A program made the translations under genes and the position numbers. The notes under the pieces are model-generated. The model was not told the DNA's origin. It did no database searches and saw only the letters and a list, made by a program, of their open reading frames with translations. Of a stretch of DNA of 14,175 nt, positions 1 to 8,141 are shown one piece after another. The first letter of the stretch is position 1; each line of letters begins with the position of its first letter. Source of the stretch: an uncultured Blautia sp. (GTDB lineage: Bacteria; Bacillota; Clostridia; Lachnospirales; Lachnospiraceae); contig CAMBYR010000029.1 of assembly GCA_945872375.1 (NCBI GenBank), positions 1 to 14,175 of the forward strand, written 5' to 3'.

Positions 1-2428
1 CTACCTGCTCACGTTCGATCTTCTGCTCTACATGAACATGGTACAGCATACGCACAGTATCCTCCTGAATACTGTTTGTCATAGCGGTAAACATTTCAAA
101 AGCGCTCATTTTATATTCCACTACCGGGTCACGCTGGCCATAAGCCGCCAGTCCGATACCCTGACGAAGCATTTCCATATCATCGATATGATCCATCCAT
201 TTGCTGTCAATGCTCTTCAGAAGGACCACGCGTTCCAGTTCACGAAGCTGTTCCGGTTCCGGGAACTCGGATTCCTTTGCCTCGTAAAGCTTTACGGCTT
301 CCTCTTTCAGAATATGCTTCATTTCATTTCTGCGTTTGCCTTTTACCTTTTCTTCGGTCACAGGCTTCAGCGGAATGATGGGCAGAAGCACGCTGTTGAA
401 TTCATTCAGATCCCATTCTTCGGCATCCACATCATCGGAAAAGACCATATCCACAGTGCTGTCCACAATATCGGTGATCATCTTGAAGATTGCTTCACGC
501 ATGTTTTCACCGTCAAGCACCTGACGGCGCTCTTTGTAAATGATCTCACGCTGCTCGTTATTTACCTGGTCATAATCCAGAAGGTTTTTACGAATACCAA
601 AGTTGTTGAACTCGATCTTTTCCTGTGCCTTTTCGATGGCATTGGAAAGCATTTTGTGCTCGATCTGCTCGTTCTCCGCAACACCCAGAGAGGTAAATAC
701 CTTCATCAGACGTTCAGAACCGAACAGGCGCATCAGATCGTCTTCCAGAGAGATGTAGAAACGGGATTCACCCGGGTCTCCCTGACGTCCGGAACGTCCG
801 CGGAGCTGATTGTCGATACGTCTGGACTCATGGCGCTCTGTACCGATGATCTTCAGACCGCCGGCCTCACGGGCAATTTCGTCCAGCTTGATATCGGTAC
901 CACGGCCTGCCATGTTTGTGGCAATGGTAACTGCCCCTGCCTGACCGGCCTGTGCAACGATTTCCGCTTCCAGTTCATGGAACTTCGCATTCAGAACGTT
1001 ATGCTGAATTCCCTCACGGCGAAGCATCTTGCTGATCAGCTCGGAAGTCTCGATGGTAATGGTACCCACCAGAACCGGCTGCTGTTTGGCATGTGCTTCC
1101 TTAACCGCTTCCACAACTGCGTTGAATTTTTCTTTTTTGGTCATGTACACGGCATCATCCAGATCCTTACGCTGTACCGGTCTGTTGGTGGGGATCTCCA
1201 CAACGTCCATTCCGTAAATATCACGGAATTCCTTTTCCTCAGTAAGTGCTGTACCTGTCATACCGCCTTTTTTGTCATATTTATTGAAGAAGTTCTGGAA
1301 CGTAATGGTGGCAAGAGTCTTGCTCTCACGTTTTACCTTTACATGTTCCTTTGCCTCGATTGCCTGATGAAGTCCGTCGGAATAACGGCGGCCGGGCATA
1401 ATACGTCCTGTAAATTCATCGACGATCAGGATCTCGTCATCCTTTACCACATAATCCTGGTCCTTATGCATCAGATTGTGCGCACGAAGGGCAAGAATGA
1501 TGTTATGCTGGATCTCCAGATTTTCCGGGTCTGCCAGGTTGTCGATGCTGAAGAATTTCTCTACCTTGTGAACGCCCTGCTCTGTGAGGTTGACGATCTT
1601 ATCCTTTTCATTTACGACGAAATCACCTGTTTCAATGACTTCCTCACCCATGATGGCAGCCATTTTTGTCATCTCATGGCTGGCCTCACCACGCTCAAGC
1701 TGTCTGGCAAGAATGTCGCAGACCTCATAAAGCTTGGTGGATTTTCCGCTCTGTCCGGAAATGATCAGAGGAGTACGCGCTTCATCGATCAGGACAGAGT
1801 CCACCTCGTCGATGATGCAGTAATGCAGGTCTCTCTGTACAAGCTGTTCTTTATAAATGACCATATTGTCACGAAGATAGTCAAATCCCAGTTCGTTGTT
1901 GGTCACATAGGTAATATCACAGTTATATGCTGCACGGCGCTCTTCCGGTTTCATGTCATTCAGTACGACTCCGACCGTCAGGCCAAGGAACTCATGAACC
2001 TTGCCCATCCATTCAGCATCTCGTTTTGCCAGATAGTCATTGACTGTTACAATGTGTACGCCGCATCCTTCCAGCGCGTTCAGATATGCCGGAAGTGTGG
2101 ATACCAGAGTTTTTCCTTCACCGGTCTTCATTTCTGCAATTCGGCCCTGATGAAGAATAATACCGCCGATGATCTGTACCCGGTAATGCTCCATGCCGAG
2201 CACTCGCTTTGCAGCTTCCCGCACGGTAGCAAATGCCTCCGGAAGCAGGGAATCCAGTGTGGCTCCTTCCTCCAGGCGTTTTCTGTACTCTCTCGTCTTG
2301 TCTCTGAGCTGTTCGTCAGTCAGCTTCTGCATCTCCGGGCGCAGTGCTTCTGTCTTTTCCACCAGAGGCATAATACGTTTTACCTCTCGCTGGCTGTGCG
2401 TCCCGAATACTTTTGAAAAAACATTCAT
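1..2428 (-). CDS. secA: Protein translocase subunit SecA (3' end beyond window)
   Basis: SecA is the cytosolic ATPase motor that pushes preproteins through the SecYEG channel. About 809 codons are present; the C-terminal end (linker and usual zinc-binding tail) lies beyond the left edge. Seen in the translation: N-terminal MNVFSKVFGT, Walker A MKTGEGKTL at about residues 100-108, the DEVDSVLIDEART Walker B block near 205-217, TNMAGRGTDIKL, and the helicase motif QLRGRSGRQGDPG. The helical wing and scaffold follow, ending with a YHVHVEQKIE stretch. The start is ATG at 2428-2426, with AGGAGC upstream at a normal distance. It follows hpf on the same strand, the usual Firmicute order (prfB often comes next), but a terminator separates them. 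After Ser5 the gene uses no TTA, CTA or TCA codon, so the opposite strand stays open for 794 codons. No frameshift seen. Identification is secure. Confidence 0.98.
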   Translation of the reverse strand, partial: MNVFSKVFGTHSQREVKRIMPLVEKTEALRPEMQKLTDEQLRDKTREYRKRLEEGATLDSLLPEAFATVREAAKRVLGMEHYRVQIIGGIILHQGRIAEMKTGEGKTLVSTLPAYLNALEGCGVHIVTVNDYLAKRDAEWMGKVHEFLGLTVGVVLNDMKPEERRAAYNCDITYVTNNELGFDYLRDNMVIYKEQLVQRDLHYCIIDEVDSVLIDEARTPLIISGQSGKSTKLYEVCDILARQLERGEASHEMTKMAAIMGEEVIETGDFVVNEKDKIVNLTEQGVHKVEKFFSIDNLADPENLEIQHNIILALRAHNLMHKDQDYVVKDDEILIVDEFTGRIMPGRRYSDGLHQAIEAKEHVKVKRESKTLATITFQNFFNKYDKKGGMTGTALTEEKEFRDIYGMDVVEIPTNRPVQRKDLDDAVYMTKKEKFNAVVEAVKEAHAKQQPVLVGTITIETSELISKMLRREGIQHNVLNAKFHELEAEIVAQAGQAGAVTIATNMAGRGTDIKLDEIAREAGGLKIIGTERHESRRIDNQLRGRSGRQGDPGESRFYISLEDDLMRLFGSERLMKVFTSLGVAENEQIEHKMLSNAIEKAQEKIEFNNFGIRKNLLDYDQVNNEQREIIYKERRQVLDGENMREAIFKMITDIVDSTVDMVFSDDVDAEEWDLNEFNSVLLPIIPLKPVTEEKVKGKRRNEMKHILKEEAVKLYEAKESEFPEPEQLRELERVVLLKSIDSKWMDHIDDMEMLRQGIGLAAYGQRDPVVEYKMSAFEMFTAMTNSIQEDTVRMLYHVHVEQKIEREQV

Positions 2429-2540
2429 AAATCTGCTCCTGTGGTTCTTTATTTTGCGTAACCATTCTGCCTTTGAACCGTTACTTTTCTATATCTATTC
2501 GGTAAAGATTTCTGGAATCATTTACGTTTTTAATGGTACG

Positions 2541-2605
2541 TATCTGTTCATTACCTTCACAGATATGATTATACAAACTATATCTTAACACTTTCCGGTC
2601 CGGAA
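2541..2605 (-). promoter_or_regulatory. Probable secA promoter with 5' stem-loop and dyad at -35
   Basis: On the minus strand a TATAAT (plus coordinates 2568-2573) lies about 140 bp before the secA start. The hexamer 17 bp upstream (2591-2596, GGAAAG) is a poor -35. It overlaps a perfect dyad, TTCCGG-T-CCGGAA, at 2593-2605. RNA starting near 2561 would open almost at once with a 7-bp stem-loop (arms 2559-2565 and 2541-2547, 11-nt loop). The rest of 2429-2540 is an AT-rich leader with no ORF that I can support. The promoter is inferred from the -10 and from the need for initiation downstream of the hpf terminator. Confidence 0.42.
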
Positions 2606-2640
2606 GACAATAAATTTTTAGTGAATAAAATGTGTCGCGT

Positions 2641-2666
2641 AAAAAAGGAGCTGCCGGCGCAGCTCC
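2641..2666 (-). terminator. Intrinsic terminator of hpf
   Basis: A perfect 8-bp GC-rich stem (GGAGCTGC / GCAGCTCC, arms 2659-2666 and 2647-2654, 4-nt loop) is followed on the minus strand by a run of six T (2646-2641). It lies 11 bp after the hpf stop codon, so hpf and secA are probably separate transcription units, at least in part. Confidence 0.9.
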
Positions 2667-2677
2667 TTCGTGATTCC

Positions 2678-3205
<528 letters not shown>

Positions 3206-3236
3206 ACATCCATCCCCTTTGCTGTTTGATGGGTAT

Positions 3237-3265
3237 ATTATATCACATCGTCACAGATTTTAACA
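3237..3265 (-). promoter_or_regulatory. hpf promoter (extended -10)
   Basis: On the minus strand TGATATAAT gives a TG-N-TATAAT extended -10 (-10 at 3237-3242, TG at 3244-3245). The hexamer 17 bp upstream is a weak TGTTAA (3260-3265), as expected where an extended -10 compensates. Transcription would start near 3230, leaving a leader of about 25 nt. No SigB-like GGGTAT element is seen at this position. Confidence 0.65.
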
Positions 3266-3274
3266 TCATTTTAC

Positions 3275-3331
3275 GAAAAATTTATATATTTTTCTGAAGA
3301 TTCGGTTACTGTTCACTCCGTTCTCAGTAAC
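3275..3331 (-). terminator. Possible weak terminator region of the arg operon
   Basis: Two inverted repeats follow argD on the minus strand: a 7-bp stem GTTACTG/CAGTAAC (arms 3325-3331 and 3305-3311, 13-nt loop), then an AT-only hairpin GAAAAAT/ATTTTTC (3288-3294 and 3275-3281). Neither gives the classic GC stem plus T-run. The assignment rests mainly on position between argD and the hpf promoter. Confidence 0.35.
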
Positions 3332-3352
3332 ACGCTTCGCGATGCACAGAAA

Positions 3353-4549
3353 TTATGCCTCCAGGCAATCTCCCAGAATATCGATCATCTCATCGATCTG
3401 TTCTTTTTTGATCACCAGCGGCGGAACCATACGCAGGACATCCTTTCCGGCAGAAATCACCAGAAGTCCTTCTTCCAGAGCTTTTGTCACGATCTCTCCC
3501 ACCGGACGCCCTGTGATAACCAGACCCTGCATAAATCCTTTTCCTCTTCTTTCGGCCACACAGTCATATTTTTCCACAAGCTCATCCAGCTTCTGCTCCA
3601 GATATGGGATCAGTTCCCGGACATGCTCCAGAATATGATCCTGTTCAAAAATATCAAACACCTTGCTCACTGCCGCACATACAAACGGATTTCCCCCATA
3701 GGTAGTGCCGTGGTCTCCCGGCGTCAGAGACATGGCTGCAGCCTTTTCTCCGAGGACAAACGCGCCTACAGGAACACCGCTTCCAAGTGCTTTTGCGCAG
3801 GTCATGATATCCGGCTTCACACCATATCCCTGCCATGCAAAATACTCACCGGTACGTCCCATGCCACACTGGATCTCGTCAAAGATCAGAAGGATATCCT
3901 TTTCATCGCAGAGCTCCCGGAGTCCTTTCAGAAATTCCGGATCTGCCGGATAAATTCCGCCTTCTCCCTGCACAACTTCCGTAAGAATGGCACAGGTCTT
4001 TTCATTTACCAGCGCCTTCACACTGTCCAGATCATTAAAATCCGCAAACTTTACGCCGCCGATCAGCGGTTCAAAGGGTTCCCGGTAATGAGCCGTTCCC
4101 GTCACCGACAGAGCACCCATGCTTCTTCCGTGGAAAGAATGATTCATGGCAATGATCTCATGGCAGTCCGCATTGCCGTTTTTTGTATAGGCGTACTTTC
4201 TGGCAGCCTTCAGCGCGCCCTCAATGGCCTCTGTTCCGCTGTTGGTAAAAAACGCCTTGCTCATACCGCTGGCACGAACCAGTTTCTCTCCTGCTTCGGT
4301 CATTGGCACATTGTAATACAGATTGGAAATATGAGTCAGCTTATCCACCTGTGCTTTCAGTGCTTCATCATATCCCGGATAATGATAGCCCAGGGCATTC
4401 ACTGCGATTCCTGCTGCAAAATCCAGGTATTTCAGTCCTTCCGTATCATAAAGATAGCATCCCTCTCCACGTTCGAACACAACCGGAAAACGATTATAGG
4501 TATGGAGAATGCTTTCTTCAGATGCCTGCATCTGTTCATTCATATTCAT
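3353..4549 (-). CDS. argD: Acetylornithine aminotransferase
   Basis: PLP-dependent class III aminotransferase of 398 residues, of normal length for ArgD. It interconverts N-acetylglutamate semialdehyde and N-acetylornithine, with glutamate as amino donor. Seen: DFAAGIAVNALGY (about 43-55), FTNSGTEAIEGALKAARKY (101-119) for phosphate binding, NHSFHGRS (136-143), the cofactor aspartate in IFDEIQCGMGRTG (D224), and the Schiff-base lysine in MTCAKALGSGVP (K253). The start codon overlaps the end of argB by 14 nt, implying translational coupling; a second ATG two codons in (4543) is an alternative start. No strong ribosome binding site lies at the ideal distance, which fits coupling. Related class III enzymes (ornithine or GABA aminotransferases) are the alternative by sequence; the argCJB context settles it. 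Confidence 0.96.
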   Translation of the reverse strand: MNMNEQMQASEESILHTYNRFPVVFERGEGCYLYDTEGLKYLDFAAGIAVNALGYHYPGYDEALKAQVDKLTHISNLYYNVPMTEAGEKLVRASGMSKAFFTNSGTEAIEGALKAARKYAYTKNGNADCHEIIAMNHSFHGRSMGALSVTGTAHYREPFEPLIGGVKFADFNDLDSVKALVNEKTCAILTEVVQGEGGIYPADPEFLKGLRELCDEKDILLIFDEIQCGMGRTGEYFAWQGYGVKPDIMTCAKALGSGVPVGAFVLGEKAAAMSLTPGDHGTTYGGNPFVCAAVSKVFDIFEQDHILEHVRELIPYLEQKLDELVEKYDCVAERRGKGFMQGLVITGRPVGEIVTKALEEGLLVISAGKDVLRMVPPLVIKKEQIDEMIDILGDCLEA

Positions 4550-5432
4550 GGTAAAATTTCACACCATCCTCTCGTAAAATTGCAGTACCGATACCTTTGT
4601 TGGTAAAGATTTCCAGAAGGAGGCTGTGGGGAATCCTTCCGTCCAGAATATGTACGCGGCTGACACCATGCTCGATGGCATCTATACAGTTGCGAAGCTT
4701 GGGAATCATTCCGCCGCCGACATACCCCTTCTGAATCAGCTCCTCCGCTTCTGAAACGCTCAGCTCTGAAATCAATGTGGACGGATCGTTGTGATCCCTG
4801 TAAACACCTTCAATATCGGAAAGAAATGCCAGTTTTTCCGCATTGACAGCCTCCGCAATGGCACATGCCGCATCGTCTGCATTGATATTATAGCTGTCAT
4901 AATTCTCATCATACCCAACAGGGAACACAATGGGCAGAAAATCTTTTTCCAGAAGGTCAAAAAGCACCTTCGGATTCACTTCTTCCACCTCACCTACATA
5001 ACCGATGTCCTGTCCGTCGGAAAGCTTTTTACGGCATTTCAGAAGACCGCCGTCCTTTCCGCTGACACCCACTGCCCTGACTCCCAGAGATTCCACCAGA
5101 GTCACCAGTTCTTTATTGACCTTTGCCAGAACCATCTCGGCAATTTCCATGGTATCTTTATCTGTCACGCGAAGACCGTTGATAAACCGCGGTTCCATTC
5201 CAACCTTGCCCACCCAGCGGCTGATTTCCTTTCCGCCTCCGTGTACAATGATCGGTTTGAAGCCAACCAGCTTCAGAAGAACCGCATCCTTGATCACATT
5301 CTTTTTCAGTTCATCATCCAGCATGGCGCTTCCGCCGTATTTAATGACTACAATTTTCCGGTTAAAGCACCGAATATAGGGGAGGGCCTCGATGAGAACC
5401 TCAGCTTTATCTAAGTACTTCTGATTGATCAT
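4536..5432 (-). CDS. argB: Acetylglutamate kinase, arginine-sensitive type
   Basis: Amino acid kinase family enzyme of 298 residues that phosphorylates N-acetylglutamate with ATP. Seen: VVIKYGGSAM (28-37), PIIVHGGGKEI (60-70), INGLRVT (84-90) and NINADDAACAIAEA for substrate binding. The extra N-terminal helix before the kinase core (YLDKAEVLIEALPYI, 6-20) and the C-terminal IPHSLLLEIFTNKGIGT are features of hexameric, arginine-inhibited enzymes such as those of Thermotoga and Pseudomonas. I therefore infer feedback inhibition by arginine. I chose the ATG at 5432 because GAGGAG precedes it by 7 nt. The frame stays open upstream to 5573, but that part runs into argJ and has no site of its own. 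It lies 46 bp after argJ and overlaps argD. Confidence 0.97.
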   Translation of the reverse strand: MINQKYLDKAEVLIEALPYIRCFNRKIVVIKYGGSAMLDDELKKNVIKDAVLLKLVGFKPIIVHGGGKEISRWVGKVGMEPRFINGLRVTDKDTMEIAEMVLAKVNKELVTLVESLGVRAVGVSGKDGGLLKCRKKLSDGQDIGYVGEVEEVNPKVLFDLLEKDFLPIVFPVGYDENYDSYNINADDAACAIAEAVNAEKLAFLSDIEGVYRDHNDPSTLISELSVSEAEELIQKGYVGGGMIPKLRNCIDAIEHGVSRVHILDGRIPHSLLLEIFTNKGIGTAILREDGVKFYHEYE

Positions 5433-5478
5433 TTTTTTACTCCTCTTATACGTTTTTCCGCAGATTTCCTGTTCTTTT

Positions 5479-6702
5479 TCAGGATCGGTAATCGGCATTG
5501 ATCTTGATATAATCATAGGTAAGATCGCATCCCCAGGCAGTTGCACTGCAGGTACCCATTTTGATATCCGCAATGGCAGTTACTTCGTCTTCGGAAAGGA
5601 TCTTTGTGGCCTCTTCTTCGCTGTAGCCTGTGGAAACACCGTTTTCAATGATCTTCAGCTTTCCTGCACGGCTCTCAAAATACAGATCTACCTTTTCCGG
5701 ATCGAATTTTGCTCCGGAATATCCCATGGCACAGAGAATTCTGCCCCAGTTGGCATCATGGCCGTAAATCGCTGCTTTTGTAAGAGAGGAGGTAACCACA
5801 GACTTACTTAATGTAACAGCCTGCTCTTTGGATTCTGCTCCGATGACCTTCACCTCAAACAGGGCCGTCGCCCCTTCTCCGTCTCCGGCGATCTTCTTTG
5901 CCAGCGCCGTATTGATATAGTTCAGCGCATCCTTAAAAATTTTATAATTGTCATCCTTTTCTGTGATTTCCGGGTTTTCTGCCATACCGTTTGCCAGCAG
6001 AAGCACCGTATCATTTGTGGAAGTATCCCCATCCACCGATACCATATTATAAGTATCTTTTACATCCTCGCTGAGCGCTTCCTGCAGCAGTTCCTTTGTA
6101 ATGGAAACATCCGTCGTGACAAAGCCAAGCATGGTGCACATATTGGGATGGATCATGCCGGAGCCCTTGCACATGCCGCCGATGGTCACGGTCTTTCCGC
6201 CGATCTCCACCTGAACAGCCACTTCCTTTTTTACGGTGTCAGTGGTCATGATCGCTTTTGCCGCCTCTGTTCCCGCTTCTTCTGTGGGCTGAAGCTTCGG
6301 CGCCATGGCACGCACCCCATTCACGATCCGGTCAATGGGAACCTGCATTCCGATCACGCCTGTGGATGCCACCAGCACGCTGTCTGCCGGAATCCCGAGG
6401 ATCTCTGCTGCTGCCTCTGCTGTTGCTTTGCAGTAGCCGTAACCCTCCTGGCCGGTACATGCATTGGCGATTCCGCTGTTGCAGATCACAGCCTGTGCAT
6501 GGGGATGATGGTAAACCACTTCCTGATCCCATTTTACAGGAGCTGCCTTCACCACATTGGTGGTAAATGTGCCTGCTGCCACACAGGGCTTCTCGCTGTA
6601 GATCATGGCCATATCGGTTCTGTTCTTATATTTGATTTCTGCTGCCGCTGCTGCTGCCTGAAATCCTTTTGCAGCAGTAACGCCTCCTTCAATGATCTTC
6701 AT
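5479..6702 (-). CDS. argJ: Bifunctional ornithine acetyltransferase / N-acetylglutamate synthase
   Basis: ArgJ, 407 residues, full length. It moves the acetyl group from N-acetylornithine to glutamate, which closes the cyclic arginine pathway; many members also make acetylglutamate from acetyl-CoA. The precursor cleaves itself before a conserved threonine that becomes the N-terminal nucleophile. Here that motif is KGSGMIHPNMCTMLGF, with Thr190 preceded by Cys189 where many homologues have Ala. Other family blocks seen: AAGTFTTNVVKAAPV (42-56), VASTGVIG (111-118) and GHDANWGRILCAMGYSG. ATG 6702-6700 has an AGGAGAGG ribosome binding site. It lies 60 bp after argC and 46 bp before argB. One or two activities cannot be told from sequence alone. 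Confidence 0.97.
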   Translation of the reverse strand: MKIIEGGVTAAKGFQAAAAAAEIKYKNRTDMAMIYSEKPCVAAGTFTTNVVKAAPVKWDQEVVYHHPHAQAVICNSGIANACTGQEGYGYCKATAEAAAEILGIPADSVLVASTGVIGMQVPIDRIVNGVRAMAPKLQPTEEAGTEAAKAIMTTDTVKKEVAVQVEIGGKTVTIGGMCKGSGMIHPNMCTMLGFVTTDVSITKELLQEALSEDVKDTYNMVSVDGDTSTNDTVLLLANGMAENPEITEKDDNYKIFKDALNYINTALAKKIAGDGEGATALFEVKVIGAESKEQAVTLSKSVVTSSLTKAAIYGHDANWGRILCAMGYSGAKFDPEKVDLYFESRAGKLKIIENGVSTGYSEEEATKILSEDEVTAIADIKMGTCSATAWGCDLTYDYIKINADYRS

Positions 6703-6762
6703 ACCTTATCCTCTCCTTCTGTTTCTCTTTTCCTGTCTCCTTCTGCCTGATAAAGCCCTGCT

Positions 6763-7803
6763 TTACGGAATCATGGGAATCTGACGAAGGCCCTCTGCCT
6801 CATCAAATCCAAACATCAGGTTCATATTCTGAACTGCCTGTCCGGCTGCACCCTTTACCAGATTGTCAATGGCACCCATCATAATGATCCGACGGGTCCT
6901 TGGATCGATTTTAAAATTCACATCCACGTAATTGCTGCCCTCTACGTTTTTTGTCTGGGGACATACATCCCTGTCAAGAACGCGGATGAAGGTTTCTTTT
7001 TCATAGTATTTATCGTAAGCTGCCCGAACGTCTTCCCAGGTCACATCCTTTACAAGAGATGCATAAGCAGTCACAAGGATGCCCCTGTTCATCGGAACCA
7101 GATGCGGGGTGAAGTTGATCAGCACTTCCTGTCCGCATGCATAGCCAAGCTGATCCTCAATCTCCGGGGTATGTCTGTGAGAAGCCACTCCATATGCCTT
7201 GATATTTTCGTTGACTTCACAGTACAGGTTATCCACCTTTGCCCCTCTTCCCGCTCCGGAAGTACCGGATTTTGCATCGATAATGATCGTATTGGGATCG
7301 ATCATTCCCTCTTTCAGAAGAGGATAAATGGAAAGTGTGGAACAGGTGGGGTAGCATCCCGGATTGGCGATCAGGCGCGCTCCCCGGATGTCCTCCCGGT
7401 TGATCTCACAGAGACCGTAGACAGCCTCCTTTACAAACTGCGGAGATTTATGCTCGATTCCGTACCATTTTTCATATTTTGCCACATCCTTGATCCGGAA
7501 ATCCGCACTCAGGTCAATGACCTTTGTCTTTGAAAGAATCTCCTCATTTACAAGAGATGCGCAGAGTCCCTGGGGCGTGGCGGTAAAGATCACATCCGCC
7601 TCTTCTGCCAGGGCCGCCATATTGTCATCCATGCATTTTGCATCGACCAGCTTAAAAAAGTTCTTATATATATCTGCGTATTTCTGATCTATGTAGCTTC
7701 TGGAGCCGTACCATGCGATCTCCACTTCTTTATGTCCAAGAAGCAGTCTGACGATCTCATTTCCCGCATAGCCTGTAGCTCCGATAATGCCTGCCTTAAT
7801 CAT
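6763..7803 (-). CDS. argC: N-acetyl-gamma-glutamyl-phosphate reductase
   Basis: ArgC, 346 residues, reduces N-acetylglutamyl phosphate to the semialdehyde with NADPH. Seen: the N-terminal Rossmann motif GIIGATGYAGNE (5-16), VIDLSADFRI (95-104), the catalytic cysteine in ANPGCYPT (C150), SGTSGAGRGAK in the substrate region, and a typical C-terminus with GAIDNLVKGAAGQAVQN. The start ATG 7803-7801 has GGGAGG upstream. It is the first gene of argCJBD, about 33 nt downstream of the predicted transcription start, under a promoter overlapped by a palindrome likely to bind ArgR. Confidence 0.98.
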   Translation of the reverse strand: MIKAGIIGATGYAGNEIVRLLLGHKEVEIAWYGSRSYIDQKYADIYKNFFKLVDAKCMDDNMAALAEEADVIFTATPQGLCASLVNEEILSKTKVIDLSADFRIKDVAKYEKWYGIEHKSPQFVKEAVYGLCEINREDIRGARLIANPGCYPTCSTLSIYPLLKEGMIDPNTIIIDAKSGTSGAGRGAKVDNLYCEVNENIKAYGVASHRHTPEIEDQLGYACGQEVLINFTPHLVPMNRGILVTAYASLVKDVTWEDVRAAYDKYYEKETFIRVLDRDVCPQTKNVEGSNYVDVNFKIDPRTRRIIMMGAIDNLVKGAAGQAVQNMNLMFGFDEAEGLRQIPMIP

Positions 7804-7842
7804 TTTTCATTTCCTCCCGTTTTCTCCTGATGAACAGTTACG

Positions 7843-7871
7843 ATTATACATCTGTATTGCATATTATGCAA
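7843..7871 (-). promoter_or_regulatory. argC promoter overlapped by a probable ArgR box
   Basis: On the minus strand TTGCAT (-35, 7866-7871) and TATAAT (-10, 7843-7848) are exactly 17 bp apart. A perfect 15-bp palindrome, TTGCATA-T-TATGCAA (7857-7871), covers the -35 and the upstream part of the spacer, so a bound protein would block polymerase. Half-sites of the TGCATA kind resemble ARG boxes known in several Gram-positives; the regulator gene is not in this window. The same 11-mer TATTGCATATT occurs here (7855-7865) and at the argG promoter (7977-7987). Confidence 0.75.
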
Positions 7872-7978
7872 CAACTATTTTTCAACCGTTCTGATCATCT
7901 TTTCGGTTTTTCCTGCTTATATTCCTATTTAATGGAAAATCCCAGGCAAAACTTTTTTATATTTTTTCATTTTTTCTA

Positions 7979-8007
7979 TTGCATATTTATAAAATATGTT
8001 GTATATT
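7979..8007 (+). promoter_or_regulatory. argG promoter overlapped by a probable ArgR box
   Basis: TTGCAT (7979-7984) and TATATT (8002-8007) are 17 bp apart. A palindrome CATATTT-ATA-AAATATG (7982-7998) covers the end of the -35 and most of the spacer. With the near-mirror arrangement at argC this suggests one repressor acting on both promoters. The 107 bp between the two sites (7872-7978) is T-rich and shows no ORF or hairpin that I can support. Confidence 0.72.
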
Positions 8008-8012
8008 AACCC

Positions 8013-8141
8013 ATGTCAGCAGAACAGTCATCGTATTTCTGCTGTACTTTACTTAATTAAGCATATATCATACCAAATAAATACGTGCCTGCCAATAGGC
8101 AGAACGATGAAAAAACAGAGAAATCAGGAGGAAATCTTATC
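8013..8141 (+). other. argG leader with two hairpins and a 12-codon mini-ORF
   Basis: The predicted leader is about 129 nt. It begins with an 8-bp stem-loop (CAGCAGAA 8017-8024 / TTCTGCTG 8037-8044, 12-nt loop) and has a second small hairpin (CTGCC 8089-8093 / GGCAG 8098-8102, AATA loop). An ATG at 8107 opens the mini-ORF MKKQRNQEEILS, whose TGA (8143-8145) overlaps the argG ATG. The argG ribosome binding site AGGAGG (8126-8131) lies inside it. No T-box motif or U-run terminator is seen. Whether the mini-ORF is translated is unknown. Confidence 0.4.

Noticed and set aside
32..2416. 794-codon open frame on the plus strand
   Set aside because: It is exactly codon-for-codon antisense to secA. 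It stays open only because secA avoids TTA, CTA and TCA codons after Ser5; its translation resembles no family, is rich in His, Phe and Cys, and has no ribosome binding site.
2429..2677. Small ORF or RNA gene between hpf and secA
   Set aside because: The gap is accounted for by the hpf terminator, a promoter and an AT-rich leader; no frame with a ribosome binding site stands out.
3623..4606. 327-codon plus-strand frame opposite argD
   Set aside because: Antisense shadow of argD with no protein-like features; the minus-strand gene is unambiguous.
5433..5573. 47-residue N-terminal extension of argB
   Set aside because: It overlaps the end of argJ and lacks its own site; GAGGAG lies 7 nt before the ATG at 5432, and the N-helix of arginine-sensitive kinases begins there.
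8085..8141. GTG start extending argG by 19 residues
   Set aside because: The extension has no matching ribosome binding site and is unlike ArgG N-termini, whereas AGGAGG is correctly placed before ATG 8142.
8013..8141. T-box or arginine riboswitch in the argG leader
   Set aside because: No T-box AGGGTGG core, no specifier-loop layout and no terminator U-run; only two small hairpins are present.
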